From RGIG6353 sp964558655 (GTDB lineage: Bacteria > Bacillota > Clostridia > Oscillospirales > SIG627): a stretch of DNA of 64,000 nt. A program made the translations under genes and the position numbers. This document shows, piece by piece, positions 16,851-26,563 of the stretch. The notes beneath the pieces were generated by a model. That model did no database searches, was not told where the DNA came from, and saw nothing but the letters and a program-made list of their open reading frames with translations. Positions within the stretch are counted from its first letter, which is position 1; the number at the start of each line of letters is the position of its first letter. The DNA lies in the NCBI GenBank assembly GCA_964558655.1, contig CAZLEX010000001.1:1-64000 (forward strand), in the 5' to 3' direction.

Positions 16851-17141
16851 TTATTTTTCGGGAGAGATTATACTTTCGGAGCTGATTTCTTCGACAGAAA
16901 GTTTTTCGTTAGGTACAATGACTTCATATTCACCGGCATCAATAGCGTGAACAGCGGTTTTTACAGGTTTGTCATCATGCACCGGCTTCTTCGAACTTAT
17001 CTTATCATCATATATAACCGATTTTTCTTCTTCGTTGTATCCGTTAATTATTTCACGGGCAACTTTCGAAGTGGCAATACAAATTTGGTATCGATTAAGA
17101 CCGTTAGAGGTAAGTTTTTCGATTGATGGTTCATTCATCAT
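16851..17141 (-). CDS. rpoZ: RNA polymerase omega subunit
   Basis: 96 aa. The N-terminal half matches the omega fold: PSIEKLTSNGLNRYQICIAT followed by SKVAREI, the conserved region that clamps the beta-prime subunit. The C-terminal half is acidic and variable. Lies 15 bases after gmk, the usual partner in Bacillota, and ends the minus-strand housekeeping block. The call rests on the conserved N-terminal motif plus gene order. Confidence 0.85.
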   Translation of the reverse strand: MMNEPSIEKLTSNGLNRYQICIATSKVAREIINGYNEEEKSVIYDDKISSKKPVHDDKPVKTAVHAIDAGEYEVIVPNEKLSVEEISSESIISPEK

Positions 17142-17156
17142 GATATTTATTTCCTT

Positions 17157-17792
17157 TCAATTATAAAATCTTTTTTTCAGCATTTCGGCACTTTCGCAAT
17201 ATATATCAAGGCCGTTAAGATTTTGCCCGTTCGAAAGCTTTATTATTGCTTCGGTCAATTCTTCGGCACGATCATCATAATTAATTAAAATATGTTCATA
17301 AAGGCATGAATATTCAAGCTCCACTTTCGCCCGCTCAAGTCTTTCGGATATATCTTCTTCTGTATTTGTTCCTCTGCCCCTCAGACGCTTTTCGAGCGTT
17401 TCGTGATTCGGAGGTGACAAAAACACAGACAATATATCTCTTTTGTCAAGAGAATTCATCACCTGTTCGGCTCCGTCGACTTCGATTTCAAGAATTACCG
17501 TCTTTCCGTCTTCAACAAGCTGTAAAACAGCCTCACGCGGAGTTCCGTAATAATTCTTGTTAAAAATCGTATATTCCAAAAGTTCTCCGTTTTTTATCAT
17601 TTCTTCAAAACGAGCTTTCGTCACAAAAAAATAATCTTTACCGTTTTCTTCTCCGTCTCGCGGTATCCGTGTGGTAGCCGAAACCGAAAAACGAAAAGGT
17701 TCTATAATTTTGCTTTTAAACGGAGCAAGAACCGTAGATTTTCCGCTACCTGCAGAACCTGATATTATCAGAACTTTTCCTCTTTTATTCAT
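17157..17792 (-). CDS. gmk: guanylate kinase
   Basis: Phosphorylates GMP to GDP. 211 aa with P-loop SGSAGSGKST (about 11-20), the GMP-binding region FSVSATTRIPRDGEENGKDYFF, and the lid LSPPNHETLEKRLRGRG. The start overlaps the end of remA by 8 bases. Gene order yicC-remA-gmk-rpoZ is the standard Bacillota arrangement. The second position of the P-loop carries Ser-Ala instead of the more usual Pro-Ser, which should be tolerated. Confidence 0.95.
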   Translation of the reverse strand: MNKRGKVLIISGSAGSGKSTVLAPFKSKIIEPFRFSVSATTRIPRDGEENGKDYFFVTKARFEEMIKNGELLEYTIFNKNYYGTPREAVLQLVEDGKTVILEIEVDGAEQVMNSLDKRDILSVFLSPPNHETLEKRLRGRGTNTEEDISERLERAKVELEYSCLYEHILINYDDRAEELTEAIIKLSNGQNLNGLDIYCESAEMLKKRFYN

Positions 17793-18048
17793 CTTCGTCC
17801 TCCGTTATTTCTCCGTCTGCCAGAAGTGCCTCCCTAAGCCGCTGCGGCATTATACGAGAAAGTATAACATGATCGGAATCGGTCAAAATAACAGCTCTTG
17901 TTTTCTTTCCTCCCGATACATCTATGACACGCCCATCGTCTTTGGCGTCCTGAACAAGTCGTTTAACGGGAGATGTATCCGGACTGACAATACATATTAT
18001 TCTATCGGCACAAACCATGTTCCCGGCTCCGAGCATCAACATTTTCAT
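17785..18048 (-). CDS. remA: RemA/DUF370 family regulator
   Basis: 87 aa DNA-binding protein of the RemA family, which in Bacillus activates biofilm-matrix and osmoprotection genes. The core motif GAGNMVCADRIICIVSPDTSPVKR (written here in part: GNMVCADRI, SPDTSPVKR) is intact, and the C-terminus is acidic as usual. The ribosome binding site GAGGGGA is present. It sits between yicC and gmk. A paralogue of the other DUF370 branch (RemB) occurs at 47766. Confidence 0.92.
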   Translation of the reverse strand: MKMLMLGAGNMVCADRIICIVSPDTSPVKRLVQDAKDDGRVIDVSGGKKTRAVILTDSDHVILSRIMPQRLREALLADGEITEDEDE

Positions 18049-18063
18049 ATTAAATTCCCCTCG

Positions 18064-18939
18064 TTATTCGATATTTTGCACCTGCTCGCGTATTTTTTCA
18101 AGCTCGCTTTTTGCTTCTACCACAAGCCGTGTAATTTCGATTTCGGAACATTTTGAACCTGTCGTATTTATTTCACGATTCATTTCCTGTATAAGAAAAT
18201 CAAGTTTTTTTCCTACGGCACCGGACGAATTCATAATATTGTGAAACTGTTCAAAATGACTTTTTAATCGACAGAGTTCTTCGTCAACTGCGACTTTATC
18301 GGCAAATATCGCAACTTCCGTAAGCAATCTTGTCTCATCGATATCATTTCGTCCGAGTAATTCAACGATTCTTTCTTTCAATCCAGTTTCGAAATTTTTT
18401 ACCGACTGCGGTGACAACTTTTCGATTTCAGCACGAATTTTTTCAAGTGCCGACAACTTTTCATCTAAATCTTCATAAAGTCTTTTACCTTCGTGAGAAC
18501 GCATTTTATCATAATCTTCAAAAGCTTCTTTCATTACGGCAGTAACTCTCGACAGCAAAACTTCTTCATCTTCTTCGACCGCCTTAAGCTGCAAAACTTC
18601 CGGAAAGCGAAATGCACTTGATACACCCACATCATTTTTTAGTCCAAAATCTTTACTTGCAATTTCAACAGCTTCCAAATAAGAGCGTAACAATTCGCGG
18701 TTCAAAACCACTTCTCCACCATCGCCCTCTGTCTTATGTACGGAAAGATATACATCTACCTTCCCTCGCGTGATATGAGCTCCGACTTCTTTTTTTATAA
18801 TATCTTCCAAAAATCCGTATGTTCTCGGAAGCCGTACCGATATATCAAGATATCGATTATTTACGCTTTTTATTTCAAACGCCGTCTCAAATCCGTCGGT
18901 TATCGCAACCGCTCTGCCATAGCCTGTCATGCTTTTCAT
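18064..18939 (-). CDS. YicC/YloC family endoribonuclease
   Basis: 291 aa, full length. N-terminal MKSMTGYGRA and SVNNRYLDISVRLPR are family hallmarks; the C-terminal DUF1732 part contains EVAIFADKVAVDEELCRLKSH and GKKLDFLIQEMNREINT with the conserved Asp/Glu residues. Homologues are endoribonucleases acting on RNA in a metal-dependent manner. The start codon overlaps the toprim gene stop (ATGA), and remA follows after 15 bases, so it is translationally coupled in the block. Confidence 0.9.
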   Translation of the reverse strand: MKSMTGYGRAVAITDGFETAFEIKSVNNRYLDISVRLPRTYGFLEDIIKKEVGAHITRGKVDVYLSVHKTEGDGGEVVLNRELLRSYLEAVEIASKDFGLKNDVGVSSAFRFPEVLQLKAVEEDEEVLLSRVTAVMKEAFEDYDKMRSHEGKRLYEDLDEKLSALEKIRAEIEKLSPQSVKNFETGLKERIVELLGRNDIDETRLLTEVAIFADKVAVDEELCRLKSHFEQFHNIMNSSGAVGKKLDFLIQEMNREINTTGSKCSEIEITRLVVEAKSELEKIREQVQNIE

Positions 18940-19517
18940 TTTATATCTTTTACAATCCTTTCATATTCTTCGGGTTCAAGTAACATATTTACAGCGGACA
19001 AAAGTGCTTTTGCACTCATATTGCAAGGAAGATTCAAAATGCGTGAAAGTTTTTCTCTTCGGCTTTTTGCTTCATTTGTACCCGAAAATCCGTCCGTATA
19101 AAATTTTATTCGACTGATTTTTTCAGTTCTTGTAAATCCGTTATTTTCAAAACGAGAAAAAAGATTCTTGAGAATTTCCGTATCCATTCCTTCAACGCCG
19201 AGAAGTCCTTCTTTGGACGGAACGCTTTTCCTTTTTTCCTTCCCGATAACAGGAGGTATATAAATATGCTCCACTCCGCACCCATGCGTTATGTTATTAA
19301 TATGCGAACGAAGCAACGCTCCGGCAGAATCGCTGTCGGTTATTACGATAATTCCTCTTTTTTTCGCAATTGAAGAAATAAGATGACGATTTTCCGAATC
19401 ATTGAAAATTCCAAATCCGTTTAAAGTTACGATTTCGGCATCGAGCACGGAATCTAATTTTATTTTATCGTATTTTCCCTCACATATTACAACCTGCGAA
19501 AGTTTTATTTTTTTCAT
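18936..19517 (-). CDS. toprim domain protein, ribonuclease M5-like
   Basis: About 193 aa. N-terminal toprim fold with VVICEGKYD (catalytic Glu) and VITDSDSAG (DxD), then a C-terminal DUF4093-type region (LGVEGMDTEILKNLF). Related toprim proteins include RNase M5, which matures 5S rRNA. In this genome the gene lies between holA and yicC rather than near ksgA, so the 5S role is inference. Start taken at the ATG 19517 overlapping the holA stop, with GAGAGG ahead; an in-frame GTG lies two codons upstream. Confidence 0.8.
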   Translation of the reverse strand: MKKIKLSQVVICEGKYDKIKLDSVLDAEIVTLNGFGIFNDSENRHLISSIAKKRGIIVITDSDSAGALLRSHINNITHGCGVEHIYIPPVIGKEKRKSVPSKEGLLGVEGMDTEILKNLFSRFENNGFTRTEKISRIKFYTDGFSGTNEAKSRREKLSRILNLPCNMSAKALLSAVNMLLEPEEYERIVKDIK

Positions 19518-20581
19518 TTGCACCTCTCGGAAACAAGGCTGATAACAAGTGAATTCAACAGCAGAATTTTATTCGAGCTCTCTCCTTTAAGTCCTTTATC
19601 ACATTCAAAACACTCATCAAGACTTATTTTTATACCTTTGAACGTTCTTAACGGAATTATTTTATAATATTTATCCGCTTGCCAAGCGGCAAGTCCCACT
19701 GTATTTGCCGCATCCGAACATCTTATTCCGCCGAAATAAGCGCTTGATAATGTCGAAAGTGTACAAACCGTTTTTGAAATCGCCCCGAAGATTACCGTCG
19801 GTTCAAAATTTTGCTGTACCAGATTTTCAAATACCGCGACCGCTCTCGCACGCTCCTGCATTAAAATCGCATCTGACAATTCGTACAGCTCATTTTCGGC
19901 AGACGGTTTAACCATCTCACCTATCCATTCCGACGGTACTTCAGCCAAATTACCGTATTTTGCACGGCATATAAGTTTCTCCGACTCGCTTTTAAGTCTT
20001 GTCATTGAAAAATCACACAAATCAATCATACGGTTTAAACAAACATCTGAAATATGCAACGATTCGGATGTAAAAAATTTATCGGTCCATGATAAAAGTT
20101 TATTTTTGGGCTGCCGCGGAAATTCAACAAACAAAAGTTCTTGAGCAAGAGAACGAATTATTTTCTTTTCTTTGGCTTTCTTTGTGGAAATATCGAGTTC
20201 GTCAAAGTGAAAATAAAAAAGAATTACAGTATCGTCGGCAACGCCGGAAAGCATATCGATAAGGATCTTTTCTTCGTCTTTTTTCAAAGTGTTAATGTCA
20301 AGTCCCGTAATTTCTATAAGTTTGTGAGGTGCAAGAACCGGAGGCGTATTTATCGCGTCCGAAATATCCGAAAGCTTGCCTCCTTTCTCAAAAGATACAT
20401 TAACCAAATTAAATTCGGCCATACCCTCATCGCGAATCTTTTTTCTAACAGCTTCACGATAATAATTTTTTAAATATTCTTCCTCTCCCCAAAAAAGATA
20501 GCCTCCGACAAAATCAAATTCCAATTTCTCACGAAGTTTTTTTATGTCATCTTGCCGGTAATTTTGAGAAAAATAAGCCAT
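19514..20581 (-). CDS. holA: DNA polymerase III delta subunit
   Basis: 355 aa clamp-loader subunit. N-terminal AAA-like domain beginning KLEFDFVGGYLFWGEEEYLK, central LSWTDKFFTSESLHISDVCLN region and C-terminal collar domain with QNFEPTVIFGAISK. HolA proteins diverge strongly, and identification rests on overall pattern and length (typically 330-350). It follows the HIT gene by a single base and has no strong ribosome binding site, so it is probably coupled. The following toprim gene overlaps its stop. Confidence 0.82.
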   Translation of the reverse strand: MAYFSQNYRQDDIKKLREKLEFDFVGGYLFWGEEEYLKNYYREAVRKKIRDEGMAEFNLVNVSFEKGGKLSDISDAINTPPVLAPHKLIEITGLDINTLKKDEEKILIDMLSGVADDTVILFYFHFDELDISTKKAKEKKIIRSLAQELLFVEFPRQPKNKLLSWTDKFFTSESLHISDVCLNRMIDLCDFSMTRLKSESEKLICRAKYGNLAEVPSEWIGEMVKPSAENELYELSDAILMQERARAVAVFENLVQQNFEPTVIFGAISKTVCTLSTLSSAYFGGIRCSDAANTVGLAAWQADKYYKIIPLRTFKGIKISLDECFECDKGLKGESSNKILLLNSLVISLVSERCK

Positions 20582-20582
20582 T

Positions 20583-20921
20583 TTAAGCCATCATTCCCGA
20601 CATAGGTTTACCGCCCATTATATGAAAGTGAAGATGCTTTACCGTCTGGCAGGCATCCGGACCGCAGTTGGATACAAGTCTGTAACCGTTTTCAAGCCCC
20701 TGTGATTTCGCGATATCGGGAATTTTTTCAAAAATTGCACGAATAATATCGGAGTTTTTTGAATTAACACCGTCAAGAGAATCTATGTGCATCTTAGGTA
20801 TAACAAGTATGTGAACAGGTGCTTGCGGATTAATATCTTTAAATGCATACATTTTATCATCTTCATAAATTTTGGTCGAGGGAATTTCTCCCGCTATTAT
20901 TTTACAAAACAAGCAATCCAT
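20583..20921 (-). CDS. HIT family (HinT-like) hydrolase
   Basis: 112 aa histidine-triad protein; such enzymes hydrolyse nucleoside phosphoramidates. The N-terminal CLFCKIIAGEIPSTKIYEDD pattern with two Cys, and the triad HLHFHIMGG near the C-terminus with the catalytic His, are present. The usual C-terminal extension is short (ends GMMA). Located between alaS and holA in the minus-strand block, 12 bases after alaS. Confidence 0.93.
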   Translation of the reverse strand: MDCLFCKIIAGEIPSTKIYEDDKMYAFKDINPQAPVHILVIPKMHIDSLDGVNSKNSDIIRAIFEKIPDIAKSQGLENGYRLVSNCGPDACQTVKHLHFHIMGGKPMSGMMA

Positions 20922-20933
20922 AAAATTTCTCCT

Positions 20934-23552
20934 TTATTTTCCGTATTTTGCAAAAAACGCATTGCGTGCTTCGGGGATTTTTTCCGGAAGCTTTCCTCCG
21001 GAAGATGCACTGTCCGCACGACCGCCTCCACCGCCGCCCACAATCGGCGAAATTTCACGGAGTATATTACCTGCGTGTGCTCCGAGTGCTACTGCTTCTT
21101 TTCCGCAAAAAGCGGAAAAAATAAGTTTCGAATCTAAAATGCTGTATATAACACCCACGATATTGGAATACTTGTCGCGAAGTCTGTCTCCCTCTCCTCT
21201 GAGTGTCTGAGCGTCTGCTCCCGTTAATTCTCCGAACAGCAATTTAAAACCGCCGGATTCAACAATTCCGTTTTCCAACTCTTTTGACTCACGGGCAGCT
21301 TCTTTGGCTTGAATTTCACGCAATTTGGCATTGGATTCCTTCATATCCCGCACCATGACATTAATTTTTTCAACAAGTGCAAAACCGCTTTGTGCGTGTG
21401 CTGCCGATACTGCATTTTCTATAAGTTCTTCCTTTTCTTTTAACAAATTCAGAATTCCGGTACCGGTAACACCTTCTATTCTTCTTATACCTGCAGCAAC
21501 ACCGGATTCGGAAACAAGCTTGAACAAACCTACCTGTGATGTATTTTTTACATGAGTACCGCCGCAAAGTTCCACCGACGCACTGCCCATCTTTACCATA
21601 CGAACAACTTTTCCGTATTTTTCTCCGAACAAAGCCATGGCTCCCGCTGCTTTTGCACTTTCCGGATCTGTTTCGATCGTATCAACATTTATTGAATCGA
21701 TAATATATCCGTTTACGATATTTTCCGTCTCCTCAAGTTCCTTTTGTGTCATGGGTGCAAAATGTTTAAAATCAAATCTGACATGATTTTCGTCAACAAG
21801 GGATCCTGCCTGCTCAACATGTTCGCCAAGCACTTGGCGGAGAGCCGATTGCAAAAGATGTGCGGAAGAATGATTTGCCGCAATTGCTCTGCGGCGACGG
21901 AAATTCGGAACCGTACGCACACGATCACCCACACGAACCTCGCAATTTACTTCACATTCATGAATGAAAACTCCGTCACGCTTGAGCGTCGTAACCACAT
22001 TTATACTTCCGTTATCCGTCAAAATGACACCGTCATCTCCGACCTGACCGCCGCTTTCTCCGTAAAAAGTCGTGCAATCAAGAACTATAACGGCATCTCC
22101 TTCGGAAACGCTTTCGACTCTCTGGGAAGATACAACGATGGCAACAACTTTACCGTCACATTCAGATTCCGTATACCCTCTAAACACAGTTGGCTCAACT
22201 CCGTCAAGAACATTTGCAGAAGTAGAATCCCAACCACCTCCGGTACGCCTTGCCGCACGGGCTCTTTGCTTTTGTTCAAGCATAAGAATATCGAACGCTT
22301 CAATATCAACGCCAAGTCCGGATTCAAGAGCAATTTCCTTTGTTATGTCAACGGGAAAACCGAAAGTATCGTAAAGTTTAAAGGCAACTTCTCCGGAAAG
22401 TTCTTTATTTCCCGAGTTCTTCGCTTCGGAAATTAACTCGGTAAGCTTTTCAAGACCGGAATCAATCGTTTGAGAAAATCTTTCTTCCTCAAGAGAAAGT
22501 ATCTTTTTCACATAATCCGACTTTTCAAAAAGTTCCGGATAAGATTCCCTATTACATTCTATTACCACATCGCACAGAGCAGGCAAAAATTCTCCTTTAA
22601 TTCCTATAAGCCTTCCATGCCTTGCCGCACGCCTGATGAGACGGCGTAACACATATCCGCGTCCTTCATTTGAAGGCATAACTCCGTCACAAATCATAAA
22701 AGAAGACGAGCGTATATGATCTGTAATTATACGAATCGAAACATCATCTTTATATTTTTCTCCGTATGTTTTTCCGGAGAGCTGACAGACCGTATCAAGA
22801 ATCTTTCTGACCGTATCAACTTCGAACAAATTATCGACACCCTGCATGACACAAGCCAGACGCTCAAGTCCCATTCCCGTATCAATGTTTTTCTGCGAAA
22901 GCTCCGTATAATTGCCATTACCGTCATTATCAAACTGTGAAAATACATTATTCCATATTTCCATATATCTGTCACAATCGCATCCCGGTCGACAGTTCGG
23001 AGAATTACAGCCGTATTTTTCTCCGCGATCGAAATAAATTTCCGAACACGGACCGCAAGGACCGCTACCGTGCTCCCAAAAATTGTCCGCTTTCCCCAAT
23101 TTAACAACTCGATCGGCAGGTATCCCTACTTCTTTCACCCATATATCGTAAGCTTCGTCGTCCTGTTCGTAAACACTCGGCCAAAGAAGTTCTTCGGGTA
23201 TTTCAAGTATTTTCGTCAAAAATTCCCACGCCCAAAAAATAGCTTCTCTCTTGAAATAATCTCCGAAAGAAAAATTCCCGAGCATTTCAAAATAAGTGCC
23301 GTGCCGTGCGGTTTTTCCGACATTATCAAGATCGGGTGTCCGAATACATTTTTGACAAGTCGTAACACGCTTTCTCGGAGGCTCTTTTGTCCCTTTGAAA
23401 TACGGCTTTAACGGTGCCATTCCCGAATTTATGAGAAGAAGGGATTTATCGTTTTGCGGCACAAGAGAAAAACTCTCAAGTCGCAAATGTCCCTTGCTTT
23501 CAAAAAAAGATAAGTATTTCTCGCGAAGTTCATTAAGTCCTGTCCACTGCAT
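20934..23552 (-). CDS. alaS: alanyl-tRNA synthetase
   Basis: 872 aa, full length. Class II catalytic core (FFESKGH, motif 2 RTPDLDNVGKTARHGTYFEM, motif 3 GRGYVLRRLIRRAARHGR), editing domain with zinc ligands in HSSAHLL and CGGTHV, and C-terminal glycine-rich C-Ala domain (GGGGGGRADSASSGGK). Charges tRNA-Ala and clears mischarged Ser and Gly. No T-box leader is visible in the 175 bases upstream, which instead hold an AT-rich tandem repeat, so it is probably co-transcribed or constitutive. Confidence 0.97.
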   Translation of the reverse strand: MQWTGLNELREKYLSFFESKGHLRLESFSLVPQNDKSLLLINSGMAPLKPYFKGTKEPPRKRVTTCQKCIRTPDLDNVGKTARHGTYFEMLGNFSFGDYFKREAIFWAWEFLTKILEIPEELLWPSVYEQDDEAYDIWVKEVGIPADRVVKLGKADNFWEHGSGPCGPCSEIYFDRGEKYGCNSPNCRPGCDCDRYMEIWNNVFSQFDNDGNGNYTELSQKNIDTGMGLERLACVMQGVDNLFEVDTVRKILDTVCQLSGKTYGEKYKDDVSIRIITDHIRSSSFMICDGVMPSNEGRGYVLRRLIRRAARHGRLIGIKGEFLPALCDVVIECNRESYPELFEKSDYVKKILSLEEERFSQTIDSGLEKLTELISEAKNSGNKELSGEVAFKLYDTFGFPVDITKEIALESGLGVDIEAFDILMLEQKQRARAARRTGGGWDSTSANVLDGVEPTVFRGYTESECDGKVVAIVVSSQRVESVSEGDAVIVLDCTTFYGESGGQVGDDGVILTDNGSINVVTTLKRDGVFIHECEVNCEVRVGDRVRTVPNFRRRRAIAANHSSAHLLQSALRQVLGEHVEQAGSLVDENHVRFDFKHFAPMTQKELEETENIVNGYIIDSINVDTIETDPESAKAAGAMALFGEKYGKVVRMVKMGSASVELCGGTHVKNTSQVGLFKLVSESGVAAGIRRIEGVTGTGILNLLKEKEELIENAVSAAHAQSGFALVEKINVMVRDMKESNAKLREIQAKEAARESKELENGIVESGGFKLLFGELTGADAQTLRGEGDRLRDKYSNIVGVIYSILDSKLIFSAFCGKEAVALGAHAGNILREISPIVGGGGGGRADSASSGGKLPEKIPEARNAFFAKYGK

Positions 23553-23612
23553 TTTTTATTCTCCGTTAATAATATAATTAAGACGATTCTTTTTTTCATG
23601 AATATTATATAT

Positions 23613-23650
23613 CTATTATATATCTTTATTACTATTATATATCTTTATTA
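23613..23650. repeat. 19-bp tandem repeat, two perfect copies
   Basis: CTATTATATATCTTTATTA occurs at 23613-23631 and again at 23632-23650, with a partial copy just upstream. It lies in the alaS-maf intergenic space. Confidence 0.8.
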
Positions 23651-23727
23651 CGCCGCCGTCAAGAAAAACAAGGCTTTATTAAGCAAAAATTTTACACTTC
23701 CTTTATACCGAGTAATTTCAAAAGCAC

Positions 23728-24297
23728 TCATATAAGCCGTATATCGAAATTTTCTTTCACTGCGGTATAAAAATCCGACAGCGGAAAACCGACAACATTA
23801 AAAAAATCTCCTTCGATTTTTTCAATAAAAGCAGCCGCACGGCCCTGTGCTCCGTAAGCTCCCGCTTTATCTTTCGGTTCTCCGGTCATGATGTAAGCCG
23901 TAATTTCATCATTTGAAAGTTCTTTAAAAGTAACAACGGTTTTAACAGCTCTCGAAAAGCTTTCCCCTTTGTAAAACACCGTATATCCGGTAAAAACTTC
24001 GTGAGATCTTCCCGAATAAGTACGAAGCATTTCAAAAGCTTCGTCTTCATTTTTCGGTTTTCCTAAAATTTTTCCGTCATGCACAACAACGGTATCTGCG
24101 GAAACAACCATTGATTCGGGACGAATTTTCGCAATTTGACCTCCCTTTTTCTGAGAAATTCGAATTACCGTTTCTGCCGGAGTAATTCCGCTCTCAACGG
24201 TTTCGTCAACATCACTTACAATAACTTCCGGATCAAGCGAAAACATTTTGAATATTTCAAGTCTCCTTGGTGACTTTGAAGCAAGCACGATTTTCAA
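23728..24297 (-). CDS. maf: Maf family nucleotide pyrophosphatase
   Basis: 189 aa. Hydrolyses non-canonical or dTTP/UTP-type nucleotides; also described as septum formation inhibitor. N-terminal LASKSPRRLEIFKMF is the family signature, followed by DVDETV, SADTVVVHDGKILGKP, and the C-terminal DKAGAYGAQGRAAAFIEKIE and GDFFNVVGFPL motifs. All key residues are present. Located 10 bases after the U32 peptidase gene and upstream of alaS on the minus strand. Confidence 0.93.
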   Translation of the reverse strand: MKIVLASKSPRRLEIFKMFSLDPEVIVSDVDETVESGITPAETVIRISQKKGGQIAKIRPESMVVSADTVVVHDGKILGKPKNEDEAFEMLRTYSGRSHEVFTGYTVFYKGESFSRAVKTVVTFKELSNDEITAYIMTGEPKDKAGAYGAQGRAAAFIEKIEGDFFNVVGFPLSDFYTAVKENFDIRLI

Positions 24298-24307
24298 TTA
24301 AGTATTC

Positions 24308-26356
24308 TCACTTTCTTGTAAATTTAAAATTTATATCCGTAATTTCCGATTTCTTAGAAACCAAAGTAAAAATTTTTTCGGCATCTTTTTCGTCGGTAAT
24401 ATAAATTACGCCAAAAGAAATTGCTTCAGCATTCTCACGATCGGCACGGTAAGTCGGTCTTGAATTATAGATTACCGCTCTGTGAAAAGAATCCGGCAGC
24501 ACCGGAAATTTTTCCCCTTTTCTGTCACAAAGAACTCCGCTTTTTAGGCACATCGTATTTTTACACCAAAAGCAACCGTCGCGTGTACCCATAACACAAT
24601 TTTCAATTAGCATGAGCGGTGCTTTTCCCCAAACGGTATCCCCTATCGGCATGGAAGATTTCATATTTTTTTTCTGAATTTCGGTTAACTCTCCGGACAA
24701 AACAACGGCTTTAAATCCGAAAGATTCAAGTGCCGACAAAGAATAAGAGTTAACAGCATTGAGCCCTGCCCCGCCAATAACGGCAAATCCGCATTTTTGA
24801 GCCATCATTCCCACTCCCAAATTTTCGGCAAAGGCTGTTCTGTATCCCATATCGTAAACAGTTTTCAGTCTTTCCGTAAATTCTTCACTGTCCTTTTCAA
24901 AGACCGCTCTCGGAAGAACGACTGCACTCTTCGGTCCGTAAAATTTTTCAACCGAAAACAGCGGAAGAAATATTTTTTCGGCTCCCATTGACAAAAGCGA
25001 TTCGACCGTATTTGACGAAATTTTTTTATTTCTTTCGAAAATTACCCACAATCCTTTTTTTTCAAAAATTGCTTTTTTCAAAGGCGGAAAGCTGCGTTCC
25101 GGAATATTATCCCTTCCCGAAAATATCGTTTTTTCAAGATTTTGTATAGCTTCACGGCGAAGTGCATTAAGCACGGAACGCTTGAAGAACACGGGAGATT
25201 CGAGAAAAATATCAGCATGATTACACACAAACGGTGTATCACCGAGTTTTGATATAGATTGAGCAATAATCTCTCTGTCAGTTCCTCCGTTATCAGCACA
25301 AACGGCTTCACATTCACTTTCTCCGGAAATACCGTCTTTCGAAAATATCAGTCTTGCCCTATCGCCTTTTTGCGTAAAAAACGCACGAACCGGAATTTTC
25401 CCGAGTTTGTAATTTACATCTTTTTCGGCTTCCGATGTTTTTTTCTTATCTTCGCTTTGACGGACCCCAAACATTTGTACGCCTTTTTTGCCTGTATAAT
25501 AACCGTCGGTAAAACCGTTACGCGAAAAAATCATTTCAAGCTCTTTAATTTCATCGGGTGATGCGTTTCTTCCCTCGTCAATAAGCCTGCGAAAAACTTG
25601 AGTTGTTTTATACACATATTCGGGACTTTTCATTCTGCCTTCTATCTTAAACGAAGAAACCCCTATCTGACAAAGTTCTCTGACATGAGAACCAAGAGAC
25701 AAATCACGCAAACTTAAAGGATATTCAAGTGAGCTGTTTCCCAAACTGTACGGCAGTCTGCACGGCTGTGCACATTCGCCCCGATTTCCGCTTCGTCCGC
25801 CCAAATAAGAACTCATAAGACAAGTGCCGCTGTGAGACATACACATCGCTCCGTGAACAAACACTTCGATTTCAATAGGACTTCCGGCAACTGTTTTTTC
25901 AAGATCGTATTCAGACAACTCTCTTGCAACGACTGCTCTCTTTACTCCCAATTCCGCAAGTGCATATATTTGATCAAGATTATGCGTCGCACACTGTGTG
26001 CTTGCGTGAAGCGGAATTTCAGGTATAACATGCGACAAAATTGTCATAAGTCCGAGATCTTGCACAATCAGAGCATCAACTCCGATTTCTGCACAAAATT
26101 TTGCTTCCGAAACAACATCGTCCAACTCTTTATCGAAAACAAGCGTGTTTAAAGTTAAATATAACTTCCTTTTATGAAGTTTGCAAAGTTTCACCGCTTC
26201 GGCTAATTTATCATGTCCGAAGTTTTCAGCACGGCTTCTCGCGTTAAACCGAGACAACCCGGCATAAATCGCATCGGCCCCCGCAGAAATAGCGGCTTCC
26301 AATGCCTCAAAAGAACCTGCCGGTGCGAGCAATTCGGGTTTTTTCATTAATTTCAT
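24308..26356 (-). CDS. U32 family peptidase with DUF3656-type C-terminus
   Basis: 682 aa. N-terminal U32 barrel: ELLAPAGSFEALEAAISAGA, EVFVHGAMCMSHSGTCLMSS and RSGNRGECAQPCRLPY with the conserved Cys cluster that probably holds an iron-sulfur centre or metal. KIEGRMKSPEYVY follows. The C-terminal third is the long extension found in larger family members and includes a Cys-rich stretch (CFWCKNTMCLKSGVLC). Several U32 proteins act in tRNA or rRNA hydroxylation rather than proteolysis, so peptidase activity is unproven. First gene of the minus-strand block; AAGGTG precedes its ATG. Confidence 0.88.
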   Translation of the reverse strand: MKLMKKPELLAPAGSFEALEAAISAGADAIYAGLSRFNARSRAENFGHDKLAEAVKLCKLHKRKLYLTLNTLVFDKELDDVVSEAKFCAEIGVDALIVQDLGLMTILSHVIPEIPLHASTQCATHNLDQIYALAELGVKRAVVARELSEYDLEKTVAGSPIEIEVFVHGAMCMSHSGTCLMSSYLGGRSGNRGECAQPCRLPYSLGNSSLEYPLSLRDLSLGSHVRELCQIGVSSFKIEGRMKSPEYVYKTTQVFRRLIDEGRNASPDEIKELEMIFSRNGFTDGYYTGKKGVQMFGVRQSEDKKKTSEAEKDVNYKLGKIPVRAFFTQKGDRARLIFSKDGISGESECEAVCADNGGTDREIIAQSISKLGDTPFVCNHADIFLESPVFFKRSVLNALRREAIQNLEKTIFSGRDNIPERSFPPLKKAIFEKKGLWVIFERNKKISSNTVESLLSMGAEKIFLPLFSVEKFYGPKSAVVLPRAVFEKDSEEFTERLKTVYDMGYRTAFAENLGVGMMAQKCGFAVIGGAGLNAVNSYSLSALESFGFKAVVLSGELTEIQKKNMKSSMPIGDTVWGKAPLMLIENCVMGTRDGCFWCKNTMCLKSGVLCDRKGEKFPVLPDSFHRAVIYNSRPTYRADRENAEAISFGVIYITDEKDAEKIFTLVSKKSEITDINFKFTRK

Positions 26357-26563
26357 AATTCACCTTATTTTCATTTTCTTACTCATTCAGTATAATATAA
26401 AACGCTGAATAATGAAAGTATTTTTCGGATTTTTTTCATTATTTTTTCAGAAAACCGACATTTTTTTAAAATAATGCTAAATATTCCTTTATTTGTTCGT
26501 TTATTTTTCTTCAAAATAAGTGTACAATTCAATAAACCTCTTACAATCAATTAAGGAGAAAAA

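Noticed and set aside
23553..23727. A possible T-box leader before alaS
   Set aside because: No T-box sequence (AGGGTGGNACCGCG-like) or specifier hairpin is visible; the gap is short and AT-rich.
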